DNA of 64,000 nt from contig VCMS01000201.1 of NCBI GenBank assembly GCA_022539475.1, positions 1 to 64,000 on the forward strand, written 5' to 3'. This DNA comes from Gracilaria domingensis (lineage: Eukaryota; Rhodophyta; Florideophyceae; Gracilariales; Gracilariaceae). A model generated the notes under the pieces. That model saw only the letters and a list, made by a program, of their open reading frames with translations. It was not told the DNA's origin and searched no databases. Every line of letters begins with the position of its first letter. Positions within the stretch are counted from its first letter, which is position 1. Below are positions 21,213-32,690 of the stretch, in pieces. The position numbers and the translations under genes are program-made.

Positions 21213-22722
21213 ATGGAGCTTCGTCGCACACCTGAGCGCATAGCTGCGCCAGCAAGACGCCTCTCCGATTCATACAACCAACGACCAGCTTCCAACATCA
21301 ATAACCCACCAAGATACCCGCTAGCAGCTGCTCGCACACCAATCCAACCGGTTTTTATGAATCGCCTCCTCAACCTTCTGCTACCTGATGACCATGAATC
21401 GAACAATTCTGACCAAATCGTTGCTCATCCACCTCAACAGAACAATGTACCGTCTTCTTCAGCAATGTCTACCCAATGCCCCGAACCGAACATCGTTCCT
21501 CGACCACTTGACATCCTCTTCACAGTTCTCTACAAGGAGCACAACCAAGTAGAACTTCGGGAGCTCTCGGGGGCAGTGGGCTTGAAAAAGCGCGGCAACA
21601 AATCGCATGTAGTTTCCCGATTGGCGTTGCAGGCACTGATACATGAACGTAATGGCAAGAACGTTCCGGGATGCTTCGAAAATGCGTCTTTGTCGAAAAA
21701 GTTTCACGCGTATCGAGAACAGAGACAGCCGTGCGAAAGATCCGGAGCTCCGTGATTTGTTCGAAGGCCTTTTGGAAAGCGACAAACCAAAATGGAAAAA
21801 GCTCCTTCAAGATGAAAAGATTTACTCGTTATCGAATGATCTCAATCACGAAGCACCAATGGAAGGCGAAAGTGTACCAGACTTCTCGCTAAACAAATTC
21901 GCAAGACTTTGCATTCTTTTGCGAGATGATGATTTATCTCGTGCGGCAATGCACAATGGAGTCGGGCTCGAGCTCACACGCCTTCAGTTGGAGGATGGGG
22001 TTACCCGTGATTCTTTTCGAGGAACTGTGGAAAAGCGCTTCAACGATACTTCCGTGGTAAAAAATGAGAACTTTACTGGCTCATTAGACGACATTGATTC
22101 AAATCGCGCGCCTCTGGCTCACAGATCGGCCCCGTTCTTGAAGACGCAGTACACTTAGTCCAAAAGAGATTTCACTAACTATCATTCAATGTGGAATCAG
22201 TCTGGCCAAAATGATACGCAAAGATTTTTCAACTTCCTTCCTAAGTTCCGCAATGAGTTACTTAGCGCTTCTAAGCGCTCTTTCGTTTTATTTATTGTTC
22301 GTTGTTGTTGAACTCCGAATGTGGACGCGGACTTACTGCATCCGGTATCACGTGTGACGGCCCCTGGTGTTGGTTTTGACACTGTTGGACAGGAAAATGA
22401 AGGTCGTTTAGATGGTTCATTGCAGAAGAAAAAGCGTAGTTCTGCTGATTCTGCGAGTATGATTAAGGAATGTCTGGCTCAGGTTTCTAAAACGCCTGCT
22501 TGCATTACGGAGGCTTTCAATAAAAAGAATCCGACAGACGATGCTCATGAAAGGGACGCGAGAATTCATAAGAAACTGGAACTGCTTCGTGCCGAGCTCC
22601 GCAACCGACGATTGGACACCACTTTTAAGCAAGATGATGAAGGAGCAAAAGCAGAGTTGTTTGTGAAAAAGTGGTCGGTCAAACACATCAACAACCTGAT
22701 GAAGAGTTTCGACGACGAGTAA
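21213..22722 (+). pseudogene. SAP-like-domain gene inserted in the SWR1 relic, broken
   Basis: ATG 21213 opens a frame to 21755. A second frame (21643-22158, then in the same frame 22321-22722 past stops at 22156-22158 and near 22310) continues the protein after a frameshift near 21700. The first part contains VELRELSGAVGLKKRGNK followed by SRLAL, a pattern like the two-helix SAP DNA-binding motif. The later part has SGQNDTQRFFNFLPKFRNEL and a basic helix KKRSS. The end is charged, FVKKWSVKHINNLMKSF. It is on the strand opposite to the surrounding SWR1 relic and follows the TGCAATA clusters, so it probably came in as part of a transposon. The family is not recognised beyond the SAP-like motif. 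Confidence 0.45.
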
Positions 22723-22842
22723 CTCTGGAGGTAACGATGTTTCGAGCGCTTTTACTGGTGCTGCATTCTGTCTTGTGAAGTCTTTGTCTTTTATGTGTGC
22801 GATTTTTCTCTCTTCGACTGGACGTTCTGGATTTGTAAGCTC

Positions 22843-23592
22843 TCATGCTGTTTTAATTAGAGTATATATACTTTTCCTTGAGTCCCCACTGCCAGAACCG
22901 TTTTGTCCTCCAGAACCTTTAAACAGTTCTATAAGTCGCACCACACAGGAGTTTCGGTTCACCTGAAATGCTCCCTTGCTATGCTCTGTCACTGTGTCAC
23001 GCCCTGTCGCGGAGGAAGTGCTTGGTTTCACCGAATAGCCCCGTCTCGCACCGGTCCTCGCCGCCACAGCACCTTCTCGACCTTCCACTTGTTCCGGCGT
23101 CGCGTGTTAGAGCCATATATGAGGGCATATATGCCTGTACCATTTTGCGTCAATCTCTTCTATCGCTACCGTACGTGATGATCTTCCAAATACCTGAAGA
23201 CAACACAGCATGGGGCCCCATGGGATAAACACGAATGTCTTCTTTCTGTGCAATAGAGAAGAGCACATTGACTCAATTATGGCGGCGGATGACTTTCCCA
23301 ATGGTCCATTAGAGACTTGCCCTCCTTTTGACGGCAGCTTGCCAACGTTAGAGCTTGTACTGACATTGGAGTACTTTGTCCCAGAATGTACCAAGGTAGT
23401 GGGAGCTCCTTGCTTCACGGAAATGGATTGCCCAGAGGTACCTGTCTGTCCAAGTGCATCTTTCTGACTTGCGCTCTGTACACTAGTTCCATGTTGAGAT
23501 TGATGATAAACAGCTACGTTCCCTGCGGAAGAGTTAGAAATTTTTCGTGCGGCTTCATTATACGCAGGCGGAAGGTCCGGCCTGTTGCACAC
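22843..23592 (-). pseudogene. SWR1 relic, disordered segment after the SANT block
   Basis: Frames 23592-23107 and 23088-22843 are Ser/Gly/Thr/Gln rich (for example SVQSASQKDALGQTGTSGQS) and low in complexity, as in tails of SRCAP/PIE1 proteins. They are interrupted by a stop near 23107. Assignment to SWR1 rests on strand, order and spacing only. Confidence 0.4.
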
Positions 23593-23719
23593 GATGAGAA
23601 CCGACTTGACTTCGATTCCTCAAATCTATAGCCTTAGACTTCAAAGTAGAGCTGTTTCAAGGGAAAGCAGATGTGCGGTTTTGAACGCTCGCGCGGTGTG
23701 AAGCTCCTTAACTTTGGGT

Positions 23720-24766
23720 TCATGCTCCTTTTCTCGCTGTCTTCTGAACCGAAGCCTGATCTGTGCTTTTATATTGCTGTTCTTCACCTTTCAGTAGAGA
23801 GCTTGTTTTATCTTGATGTGATCCGTTGATGCCACCTGTGAATCCATTTCCACCTCTAGGGTCATCCCTTGGGGCGAACATAAACGGTTTACGCTTCGAC
23901 TGACCTTGCCGTGTTGTTTTCTGACTTTTAAAACCAGCCTTTTGATGATTAGGAACTTCGAACAGGTCAAGAATCTCCGTAATGAGAGGCAAAATGTCTG
24001 GTCGCACTAATCCTTTTTATCTTCGGCGCGGCTTCTGAAAGAAGCTTCTGATGGGAAGCATGCATCTCTGCAGACGTCTTTCCAGTCCCTACTGAGACCA
24101 CAGGCTTTGCTCGTGATACCACAAAAGCGCTCTAAAATGCTTGTTGATATCTTCGTCTTGTCTCTGATTCCGAGGCGGTCGACTTCGGTAGTAATGGACC
24201 GTTCTTGACGCCTTCCTCCGCACATTAAGAAGTCTATCTACGCAATGTCTGATAGGACGGTACCGACGAGACCCCAATCTTACTGTTGATTGAGACGACA
24301 AAAGATCAGCCACGAAGAACATGTTATTGTTACAAGCAGAAGCAGCTTCAATCAATGCTTCATCTTCCTCCTTAGTACATTCGTCGTTGACCCCTTGAGG
24401 TTCATTCGAGACGTTCCCTCCGTAGAACGCAATCTAAGCTTTCATTCCAGGAATGGTAAACCTTCTCGCATTCTTTTTGGGTTTGTTCTTAAACAAACCT
24501 CCCATACCAGCCTGAGATTCGGGACCGGTACCAGAGCTAGTGACGTCCAAATTACTTCTACACTTTGGACCGGGATCAACTCCCGTCTTCTTCGAGTGAA
24601 CGTTTGGAGCTGGGTAGCGAGATATGTCACACTTGCCTTTCGATGTCTTCATTCTTTCTAAATGACTAGAACGCCTAACTTCTTTTCTGCATGTATCTGC
24701 TGAATAGACTTTTGGGCTAGAGCTTTGATTAGAGACCGAGCTTGAAACCTTATGCTTGCGTTTCAC
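23720..24766 (-). pseudogene. SWR1/PIE1 relic, SANT-domain block
   Basis: From 24766 the minus strand reads a basic segment ending near GLFKNKPKKNARRFTIPGMKA, then, one frame away, a SANT/Myb-like domain: KEEDEALIEAASACNNN, MFFVADLLSS, then RLGSRRYRPIRHCVDRLL. PIE1, the plant SWR1 ATPase, has a SANT domain after its helicase with a matching GRYRHP-x-HC-x-ER-like third helix. It continues through 24007-23720 as a Lys/Gly-rich tail. Stops near 24434 and 24010 and frameshifts disable it. Confidence 0.6.
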
Positions 24767-25877
24767 TTCGATTTCTGCCTTCCTCTTCCGCAGGTTCTCC
24801 AGACCCTTCTTCTTTCAAATCCCATTCTGGACAGAGCATTAAAAATTTTCTGCCTTCTCGTTGCGTGCATTGTTAGACTCATCCTGTTGTACGCATGGGG
24901 GAAGAAGGTCGCGTCTTGCGCGCATTCCAAACCTGCCGCTGCGGTGCCGTGTACAACCGTCGAAAACTTGAGCTCTTCCAGACCACCGTCGCGTAGCGGT
25001 AGGTACAAATTCATGTCCGCGTCGGCGTCCGTCAGCGCTTTCAAATAGCTTGTTTGCCCTTCGGCTGTAACATCAATCTCGTAAAGAAGAGTTTCCGTAT
25101 CATCTTCGCCGGGGCTTTCAGAATCAGAAGTCTTTTTGTCCTCCCTGTATGGATTGCCTTCAAACGCCGATTCTATTTCTTGAATCGAAGTCGCGGGCGG
25201 CATGGCGAAGGGACAGTCAACATAGTTGAAGGATTTGGCACTGTTTAAACGTTCAAAAGCACGAAGCGCATATCGCTGAATAGAGGTTAACGTGTCTAGG
25301 AGCTTGATAAGATTCTCTGAGTCGTTCGGACGCACATCAGTTCTCTTTGACAAATCCAATTGGTTTGCAATGGGCTGGTCTTTGAATTCAGCCTCCACAT
25401 CTCTCCTCTCTTTCTCCGCGACTTTCAGAGCCATTTCTTCTCGTTCATCTTCTCTGGCATGGCTATGGTTTTGTATTCGTTCATGTTTCTGTCACTGCCA
25501 GATTCAAATGAACCTCCTTCCCACTTCCCTTGTTGAGGAACAGTTTCGACAACCTTTCCACCTCCAAATCCAGTAAACGGCCCACATGAGCTCTGAATGT
25601 CAACCTTAGGTCTCTCGCCCTTCTCATAAATGGACCCATTCCTTCCGTTTTCCGGCTTGCATTGTTGCTTCTTCTCATGACTCGGATCTGAGCTGCTCCG
25701 AAAACCATTTCTGTCTCTACCGGGCTTTTCCACGTTCTCTGAAAGAGTAAATCCCTCTCCGGCAATGCTTTCGTACCCAGAATTATCTGCGTCCAACAAT
25801 CCCCGAGCTCTCTTAATCGCGTCCGTAGTAAACCCAGCTTGCGAAATAACCTGTTGCTCTAAGGTTCTCTTTTCCAT
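24763..25877 (-). pseudogene. SWR1/PIE1 relic, region after the helicase
   Basis: Frames 25877-25425 and 25434-24763 join through a frameshift near 25430. The first begins EKRTLEQQVISQAGFTTDAI, the usual end of the helicase C-terminal lobe in SRCAP/PIE1. The second begins ALKVAEKERRDVEAEF and contains a LTSIQRYALRAFE helix like the 'hinge' after the ATPase in SWR1 proteins. The rest is acidic and unstructured. Each piece is long, which suggests recent decay. Confidence 0.65.
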
Positions 25878-25899
25878 GAACCGCTTTAAAATGCTTTCT

Positions 25900-27206
25900 T
25901 CAACAGTTTGCTCGGATATCAGACGGTATACATGAACTTGTTTCGTCTGACCAATACGATGGGCTCAATCTTGAGGGTTGGTTGTCAACTGCAGGGTTGT
26001 AGTCAGAGTCATAGAAGACACCCGTCAACTTAAGTCCAACACAACAGGCACTGGTGGTAAGAATCATGCAGAAAATTCTCGTATCGGCTTTGAACCTTTC
26101 TACTACTTTCTGTCTATCATCCGTCTTTGATGTGGCATCTAACCGGAGATAACGACAATAATGGAGATTGAGAAACGATTCCAAAATGTCCAGCATCCTT
26201 GTCATCTGCGTGAAGATAAGTGCTCGAGACTTTCGTGCTTTCAAATCCCGAATTAACCGTTCCAGTGTTTGAAACTTCCCACAATCCCATTAAGTAAGTC
26301 TTGTAACAGGAATCGTAACTTGACTTCGAACCTCTTACTCACGAAAAAGATCTCGAAGTCCAGATGATTTCCCAGCAAATATGCCGAATTGATCTCGTTC
26401 CCTCATACGCAGCATATCATCGCCGTAGAAGTGAAGCTCAACACAAGGAGCTATAGCTCGCGTCACGCAGCACACGAAACGATGGGCAAGAGGATTCGCC
26501 CTCCCAATCAACTCCTCAACAGAGCGAACCAAACATTCTCTTGGCTTTTCCGAAAACGATTCTGTAGCAGAATTCGCGCGAATCAGTCGGATCAAAGAAG
26601 AAGTCGACATTGTGAATACGCTTCTCAGATCTTGTCCAAGTATGGCACGCTATCGTATTATTAAGGCGTGAATAAGAACTTGATAATGAAAGGCAGCTCT
26701 GCGAAACGCAGCCCTACGAGAAAGAGCACGTTGACCACCAGGACCACTGGGAACAAAGTCCGAAGTGTCTCCAAGAGATTCGGCACTACTTTCGTGTTCC
26801 AGGTCATCTCGCATCTCGTTTACACCTGCGATGCGAGCGATTTCGTCCTCGCACCATCTTCCAGCAGAGTTCGATTCCCCATACTGAAAGTATAATCCTA
26901 AAAGCCGTAGTGTCACATTTTGCCTTACGTCTTCTCTAATTTCTCGAGCGACAATAGTAGGAAATAAAAACAGCTGTACACGAAAATGGGGACAGAATTG
27001 GGCGTCCTTCAATGAGATCGGGGTGATTACAAACCTTCCGCAGTTGCATCAGGACGTTCATAACACCAAAGAAGTTGCCAGATTGTAAAGTTCCCGAGTA
27101 TCATTCCGAGCCATGAAGTCTTCGTATAGTTGCCGTTGCCTTTTGCTTAACCGGCAAGATAGAACGTGTTCTGTCTTGGGAAGAAGACCTTTCTCTAAAT
27201 CCACTT
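25900..27206 (-). pseudogene. SWR1/PIE1 relic, insert end and helicase C lobe
   Basis: Composite minus-strand frames give VLSCRLSKRQRQLYEDFMAR and, after a frameshift, SGNFFGVMNVLMQLRKVCNHPDL (27140-26990). Further on come RALIFTQMTRMLDILESFLN and CRYLRLDATSK (26230-26140), then RIFCMILTT, FYDSDYNP and, one frame off after a stop, AHRIGQTKQVHVYRLISEQT plus VEESILKRF (25975-25880). These are helicase motifs IV-VI of the SWR1/SRCAP ATPase that exchanges H2A.Z into nucleosomes. The stretch between (26900-26300) is too decayed to follow. Stops and frameshifts are frequent. Confidence 0.85.
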
Positions 27207-28325
27207 TCAATCGACGAAGCAAGGAAGCAAGGAAGGCCGAAGCACTCCGTGAAGAGTAGAAACAGTTTCTGAGCGACCCCGATTTGATTCTTTTTCCGCT
27301 TCTACAGCTTCAATTAGAGGCTTCCAAAAAGTAAATTTGAACCATGAATGGCTTTCAAAGAGTTTCGGCATCAAGAAGTGCATAAGAGAACATAGTTCCA
27401 TGCCAGAATTCTGTAGGGGCGTTCCCGTTAGGAGCAGTCTATGTCGAGACAAAAATCTCAAGAGGGTTTTCCATCGTTGAGATTCGAAGTTTTTGATGTT
27501 GTGAGCTTCGTCTAAAATCAAGTAGTACCACTTCTATCTTCGCAGAATAAGTTCGTCTTGCACAGCAAGCGTGTACGACGTAATACAAACATGAAATATA
27601 TCGGATCTCGTCCATCCTCGTCGCTTCTTCTTTCGTTCTTTCACGCTCCCAAAGTAAATCAGCACCTTAAAACCGGGAAGCCATTTCTTAAACTCTACCT
27701 CCCAATTAACCATGACTGATGTTGGAACGACTATTAGATGAGGTTCCCATAACTCCTTCTGGACTGCAAGCCCTGCCGGGAGCGCAATAGTGTGGAGGGT
27801 TTTGCCAAGACCCATCTCATCAGCTAGAATCCCGTTAAGGTTCTTCCATCATAAAGTTTGGAGCCAGTCCAGACCTCTCATTTAGTAGTCTCGTAGACTA
27901 CCTCGCAGCAGTTCTTTCGGGAGGAGAGTGTATGGGTTCGCTTGTAACTCAAGGGCAAAAGGTTGCCCGCTCATGACCGGGGCAGCCACGCTTTTGGCAA
28001 TGTCTTCAGCCTCAGTTAGGTTCTCAGCTGTACCTGACGAGTTTGAGACGGTGTTTGAGCAACATTCTTGGTGAGAGCAAATACTTTCACATCGAGTCTT
28101 TGTCAACTCTCCATTCATTGAACCGTAATTCCCCACTGTCACCGCGTTCTTCTTCCCGCCCACTTCCGTCTCCTTCCCAGGCACTGCGGTACACGAAACC
28201 ATAACTTTTCTATCAGCACTGGCTTGCCTTTCCTTCCTCTCTTGAAATTCAACGTTCTTGTGAGAAAAATGCTCTAAATCATTCTCTTTGGGTTGAACGT
28301 GTACAGACTTTGTCTCTGATAGCAT
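27207..28325 (-). pseudogene. SWR1/SRCAP/PIE1-type ATPase relic, N lobe
   Basis: The minus strand reads LLPKELLRGSLRDY, a stop (27882-27884), MRGLDWLQTL, a stop, then LNGILADEMGLGKT (Walker A) and PHLIVVPTSVMVNWEVEFKK. A stop follows RR at 27534-27536, then come YLILDEAHNIKNF (DEAH box) and RHRLLLTGTPLQN, HFLMPKLFESHS and a normal run to 27207. The spacing and wording match the SRCAP/SWR1 subgroup of SNF2 ATPases rather than other remodellers. The segment ahead (28325-27950) is a disordered acidic region. Three in-frame stops occur within about 350 bases; the frame is otherwise kept here. Confidence 0.9.
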
Positions 28326-28790
28326 CTAAATATCTGACCATTCTGAGCCTTTAGGTAATGGTCTGATCAGCCCTGCGCACATCAGGATCAATACCCTGGG
28401 CCCTCAAAATCTCTTCGATTCCGACTGCAGCCTCTTCAGCAAGTTTCTGCCCTTCAAACAAATCTCGAGTGTCTTCAATATCTGCTGCTCGGATGGTCTC
28501 TTCATCATCTACACTTTCATCCGATGATAGAGGCTCACTTAAATCGGAATCACTCTCATGTTACTCAGATGGCGCGGAACTTTCCTGTCTATGAAGTACC
28601 TTTCTGGGTCTATACCTTGAGATCTCAATACGTTCTTCTGAAGCAAATCTTCTTTGTCCTGAAGGATTGACATCTTGTCCGGATTGTGGAATATTCGGAC
28701 TGTCTTGATCGTGAGTGTTGGAAAGGAGGAGCTGAGACAGTACTGAGAATGCGTGGACGCGTATTGTGATTGTGTAGGACACGCTACAAA
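28326..28790 (-). pseudogene. Probable N-terminal acidic region of the SWR1 relic
   Basis: The minus strand reads SDSDLSEPLSSDESVDDEE and, after it, GQKLAEEAAVGIEEILRAQG, like the acidic stretch and 'E-E-A-x-L-x-x-E-E-L-L' helix found before the ATPase in SWR1 proteins. A stop lies at 28561-28563 and a frameshift near 28330. The HSA domain expected further upstream was not found; the Harbinger insertion to the right may have removed it. Confidence 0.4.
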
Positions 28791-29515
28791 CTACAGATGA
28801 TGCTTTGATCGTTTGCTGCGTAGGACTGTTAGGAATGGATGACTACATGGATGCGCATGCAATAGGCGCATATGCGTGCTTGTATGAATGTGTAGACTGA
28901 ACCTAAGTACTGTTCTTGTAATTTGCATCCTATATGCTATTTAGATAGATGTTTAACGCGAGAGTAGACTATCTTCAACAACAACAACGAATAAAACTAC
29001 AACAGAACTTGTTACATCCATCTCCAGTACGTCCGCGCCCGTCGCGCCTGCCATGCTACCTCGCGTCTGCTTGCCTTCTCGGCCTCAGCAACGCACTCCG
29101 AACTACCGCGCACCGGCGCCTGTGGTTCAAACCCCACGGCCATTTGATACGGATCTTTCTCTTCTTCGGCTTCTGCCATTGCCATGGTTGTCTCATCATG
29201 GAAGGCTTCGGTGTGACCCTCCCCACACACACTCGTTGAATCTGAAAATTCAGAATCTGACATTGTATCATTGGAATTCCGTTCAGGGATTGCAACACGG
29301 ATAGTGGCTGACGCTTGATGACGGGTACTCCGACCTCTAGGACTATGACTGCGCAATGGAATCTCCTTCGCTTTCCCAACATCTTGGTCCTGGAGACGCC
29401 GTTCACCAAAAGATACTTGCTTTTCTTACCACAGCGTGGGCATCGTTACGTTCATTCGCAGTTGGATGAAAGCGCAGAGTGGACGCAAGCTCTGATGAGA
29501 AGGCTTCCGCCTACA
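28791..29515. other. Stretch between SWR1 relic and Harbinger transposase
   Basis: A minus frame at 29356-29012 reads MSDSEFSDSTSVCGEG and DPYQMAVGFEPQAPVRGSS but is not recognised. Around 28855-28885 is a small palindromic run with GCGCAT/ATGCGC. Nothing else is supported. Confidence 0.3.
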
Positions 29516-30925
29516 TCACGCGCACGGAGCAGCCCCACAAACTGCGGGACATTTCATGTTCTGATCCATCACGATCTTGATCATATCGGATCTCTTACGA
29601 CTGCTAGCACGTCTCGTTTGCACGGTGCTCTCGCGTTCTTCGCAAAACTCATACCACTCTTCGGACTGCTTTTTGACCATTGCAATATCGTTTTCCGAAT
29701 AATCGTAGTCAGTGTAAAACGAATCTTTGTTGGTGATAAGAAACGTATGTATCTTCATAAAACAATAACAAACTTCGTATTTTTTTCGAGCTTAAACTCC
29801 AAAGTGGCCTTCAAAATCCTCCACTTAGCAACCAGAACACCAAAGGCTTGCTCCACAACGATTCAAAGGGAAGACAAAAAGAAGTTGAAATGAATGTCTT
29901 CTTCAGTGGCCTTGGAAGCTGGCGCAGGAGCGATGAGAATATCAGAGCAAATGTATGCCTCATCTCCGACGATCCATGTGCCTGGCGGTAGCCCATTCTC
30001 AAGCAAGTATCTCGCCAGGCCAGAAACATTGTGAGAGAGCGAGTCATGCGTGGAGCCCACGCAGTTAATAGACGGGCACAGAAACCGATAATCGTGGGTG
30101 GCCAAAGCCTGCAGAAGTAGTGCGTAGTAGCCCTTCCTACAAAAATATGTAGCTGGATTATGGTGCCGTTCTGGCTTCTTAATTGGGAAAAGAATCCCAT
30201 CTAAAGCTCCAATGCATCCCGTCAAAGGACTGGGAAGTTGACGTAAAGTCTGGAACCCCTGTGCAAGAGCACGAAATCCATCAGAAGGTGTTGGGATTCC
30301 ATCAAAATGTAAGCGACGGCCTAAAGCTGCACATGTTTCATGAAATATGGGATATGCCGTCGAGAAACCGATCTTGTTTCCTTCAGCAAAGTCTTGGTAC
30401 CTCCCTCCTGCCAAGATTAGTAATGTGCTACCGAGACGCACTTCGGGCTGTATAACCGTGTTACCCAAGTCTTCGAGCCATTTCCGAATTCTTTAGTAGA
30501 TCGAACTGCAGTATCTGAAGGAGTAGAAGAAAACTCCTGCGCTTCATTCGAAACAAACTTTCGAAAAATCGTTCGGTGTATCCAGCTCCCAGTTCATGGC
30601 GACCGAGAGAGAGCTTCTCACGCAAAGCAGAAAGTCGTGATCTTGCTTTTGGTGCTTTTGTAATTCTTTTATCGACGGCTAGAAGAGAAAGAAGGATTGC
30701 ATTATTGACCATCGCAAGATAGGCGGATAGTGGATTGGGTTCCTGGTCCGATGGGTTTGCCATTGAGATACAAAACGGATGGTGACAATTGGGAAGAAGT
30801 GTAACGGGCAGAGTTTGATTGTTGGAAACACACCTGAGCTCGACAACACATGAAGCTCGGACTCGGACGCAGTCCTCGGATAGTGCGCATTCTTGCCTTG
30901 GACGCAGTCCTCGGGTAGTACTCAT
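29516..30925 (-). pseudogene. PIF/Harbinger-type transposase, frameshifted
   Basis: Two main minus frames (30925-30461 and 30468-29863) overlap through a frameshift near 30465, and a third carries the tail to 29516. The DDE motifs of the DDE_Tnp_4 family are visible: TGCIGALDGI (first Asp, about 30200), NPATYFCRKGYYALLLQA, PGTWIVGDEAY (second Asp), FNFFLSSLRIVVEQAFG (Glu, after a second frameshift near 29860) and AKWRIL. The N-terminal part has a helix typical of this family before the catalytic core. Catalytic residues are all present, so decay is recent and limited to frameshifts. The companion Myb-like gene of Harbinger elements was not found next to it. Confidence 0.85.
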
Positions 30926-31012
30926 GTTTCAAATTTGAACGATTTTGATAGCGTTCGATGCGACGACAGTGGTGAAGAAGAGAGAAACAAGCTCTTGGAG
31001 GTACTTGTGTTG

Positions 31013-31037
31013 AGTCGGATCAAAGTTTGATCCGACT
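31013..31037. repeat. Palindrome with 12-bp arms next to the Harbinger gene
   Basis: The arms AGTCGGATCAAA and TTTGATCCGACT are separated by one base. It lies ~90 bp upstream of the transposase start on the minus strand. It might be two fused inverted repeat ends or a transposase-binding site. Confidence 0.8.
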
Positions 31038-31168
31038 AAGTTCATATTTATCCAAATCAATCGAGGATACAAGAGCCCATCGACCGCCAAACGGACACTG
31101 GTTTGTCCAGTTTGCGACCCAAGGTGAAGCTGTATTAACTGAAGGATGCCCAGGAGCTCTTTGCTGCG

Positions 31169-31822
31169 CTATTTACACGGCGAGTAAATCACTTGCAATG
31201 CACCAGCGTAATGGAGCCCACTGCGGTAACGGTCGTCCTGTAACCAATCATACGGACACCAACCCGTCCGTTGAGACCCAATGCTTTGATTTTGGTTATT
31301 ATCATCTCTTAAGGCTTTCACATGGTTTCTCGCACTCGTAGCGAAAAATCCGGCACCGTTCGCCGACCCTTGTAGTCCTAAAGCTCTTTTCGCTGCAGGT
31401 ACATGAAGTTCCTTGGCCTTGATCATGACCAGAGCCGCAGGAATATCTTTAGACAGGGCTGCAGCCTTATTAGCCACCCTTTCCGGGTTTTGGTGTTGTA
31501 TCTGCCCACCCACGCTAGTGTTCCCAGGAAAGTTCCCAGGAACAGGCTTTCCAAGGTTGTCTCGATCCCAAGCAGATGTAATCTTCCATATGGAGGCTAC
31601 CACATCGGCGTTCTCACTCTGTGGAAATCGATAATATCTTGGATACGCCTCTTCTTCACCATACTGTTTCTCCAAGCTCAACTCCACATTCTCGAAACCT
31701 CGTCTCGTTGGGATGATGCGTAGATGGTCAGGGAGATTTCGATTGGGCAATCCGAATGTCAGCTCTCTGAGCAGTTCAGCGTTCCTGCCTCCGATTAGCC
31801 TGTTTTTCTTTTCTTCCGCCAT
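31169..31822 (-). CDS. Unknown protein, about 217 residues
   Basis: An uninterrupted minus-strand frame; the first ATG is at 31822 (the frame is open to 31891). It is mixed in charge and contains NAELLRELTFGLPNRNLPD, SLEKQYGEEEAYPRYYRFP, NADVVASIWKITSAWDRD and ELHVPAAKRALGLQGSANG. It has no signal peptide, membrane helix or recognised domain. It overlaps at its 5' end with the plus-strand acidic frame at 31713-32217, so only one of the two is likely to be real at that point. Confidence 0.4.
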   Translation of the reverse strand: MAEEKKNRLIGGRNAELLRELTFGLPNRNLPDHLRIIPTRRGFENVELSLEKQYGEEEAYPRYYRFPQSENADVVASIWKITSAWDRDNLGKPVPGNFPGNTSVGGQIQHQNPERVANKAAALSKDIPAALVMIKAKELHVPAAKRALGLQGSANGAGFFATSARNHVKALRDDNNQNQSIGSQRTGWCPYDWLQDDRYRSGLHYAGALQVIYSPCK

Positions 31823-32240
31823 TTCCGCTTCGCGTTTATCTCTTCCGGCCGTGAAGGTTTTATCCCTGGAGTTTATCAATGTAGACTCCACCTCATCTGA
31901 TGGAAGTGATGCGGACGACGAAGTAGATACCGCAGAAAGACGTGCAATTACCGACGATACTGAGGAGGGTTTTCATGAAGATGAGAAAGAACGCAATAGT
32001 TGGAACACCGTTCGGGATAGGCAGAAAGATGGGGGAAGAAATGAGGATGTCCGGTACTGGATTCGAAGATGCGATGCCAAGCATCCACTTCATACAAAGG
32101 CCTAGCGGGATTATGACGAAAATGAGGACTACTGCTGGAGGTGGGAAGGGTGGAAAGCGCAGAAAGTATTTAAAGGGCAACCGATTCTTTTCAAGGTTCC
32201 AGAGACTAAAGCGATAGAGCTTTTGCTAGTCACAGCGTGA
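31713..32240 (+). pseudogene. Acidic protein remnant with WEGWK motif (plus strand)
   Basis: The plus frame reads EFINVDSTSSDGSDADDEVD and RYWIRRCDAKHP, stops at 32103-32105, and continues in the same frame as DYDENEDYCWRWEGWKAQKV, then FKGQPILFKVPE, to a stop near 32238. The W-x-W-E-G-W-K-x-Q ... PIL pattern recurs in the minus-strand relic at 32691-33326 (YYLHWEGWKPQSAFTRYPIL, also after an RRCD/RSRCD element). The motif is like the middle of a chromodomain, but the flanks do not let me name the family. Confidence 0.4.
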
Positions 32241-32690
32241 CGCGGATGTCACATCTAGGATAAAGTGACGTTGGAGTTTGCTCCTTCGAGAGCTCAACAA
32301 AACCCAAGCCTGTCATGTGTCGATCGTGCAATCCAAAGATTTACAAGCGGACATCGGAAATCGCGCAGCACCGAAACCACAAAGATGGCGATGCCTCCCT
32401 GCAAAGTTACATTCTCAGTCCCTCAACTCGCCAAGCCGTAAGAACTTCGCTGCAGAAAACAGCGCACATGCGATGTCTTCAAACTGGAGCTACCTTTTCC
32501 CGTCTACAACGCTTAGCCAGCGTAAGCGTAGCACAATTGTTTTGGGAGAGATGAAGCCCCTAAAAATGTCGAGAACGATTGTACCCGCTTGACTCGGTAC
32601 CATCATTGCACTCTTTTCTCTGCCATAATTGCACGAAGCCTACTCTTTTTGTTGCGTGCATGGTGCCTCTACCACAGCTTGTCTCCCGTG

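Noticed and set aside
21213-21755. Myb-like partner ORF of the Harbinger transposase
   Set aside because: It lies 8 kb away on the other strand, has a SAP-like rather than a Myb-like motif, and is separated by the SWR1 relic.
27207-28325. Alternative genetic code to explain in-frame stops
   Set aside because: TAA, TAG and TGA all replace different amino acids (Tyr, Trp, Glu, Lys), and frameshifts are common, so decay or base error is the simpler reading.
29012-29409. HSA domain of the SWR1 protein
   Set aside because: Expected near here by position, but no HSA-like Trp/Arg pattern is readable.
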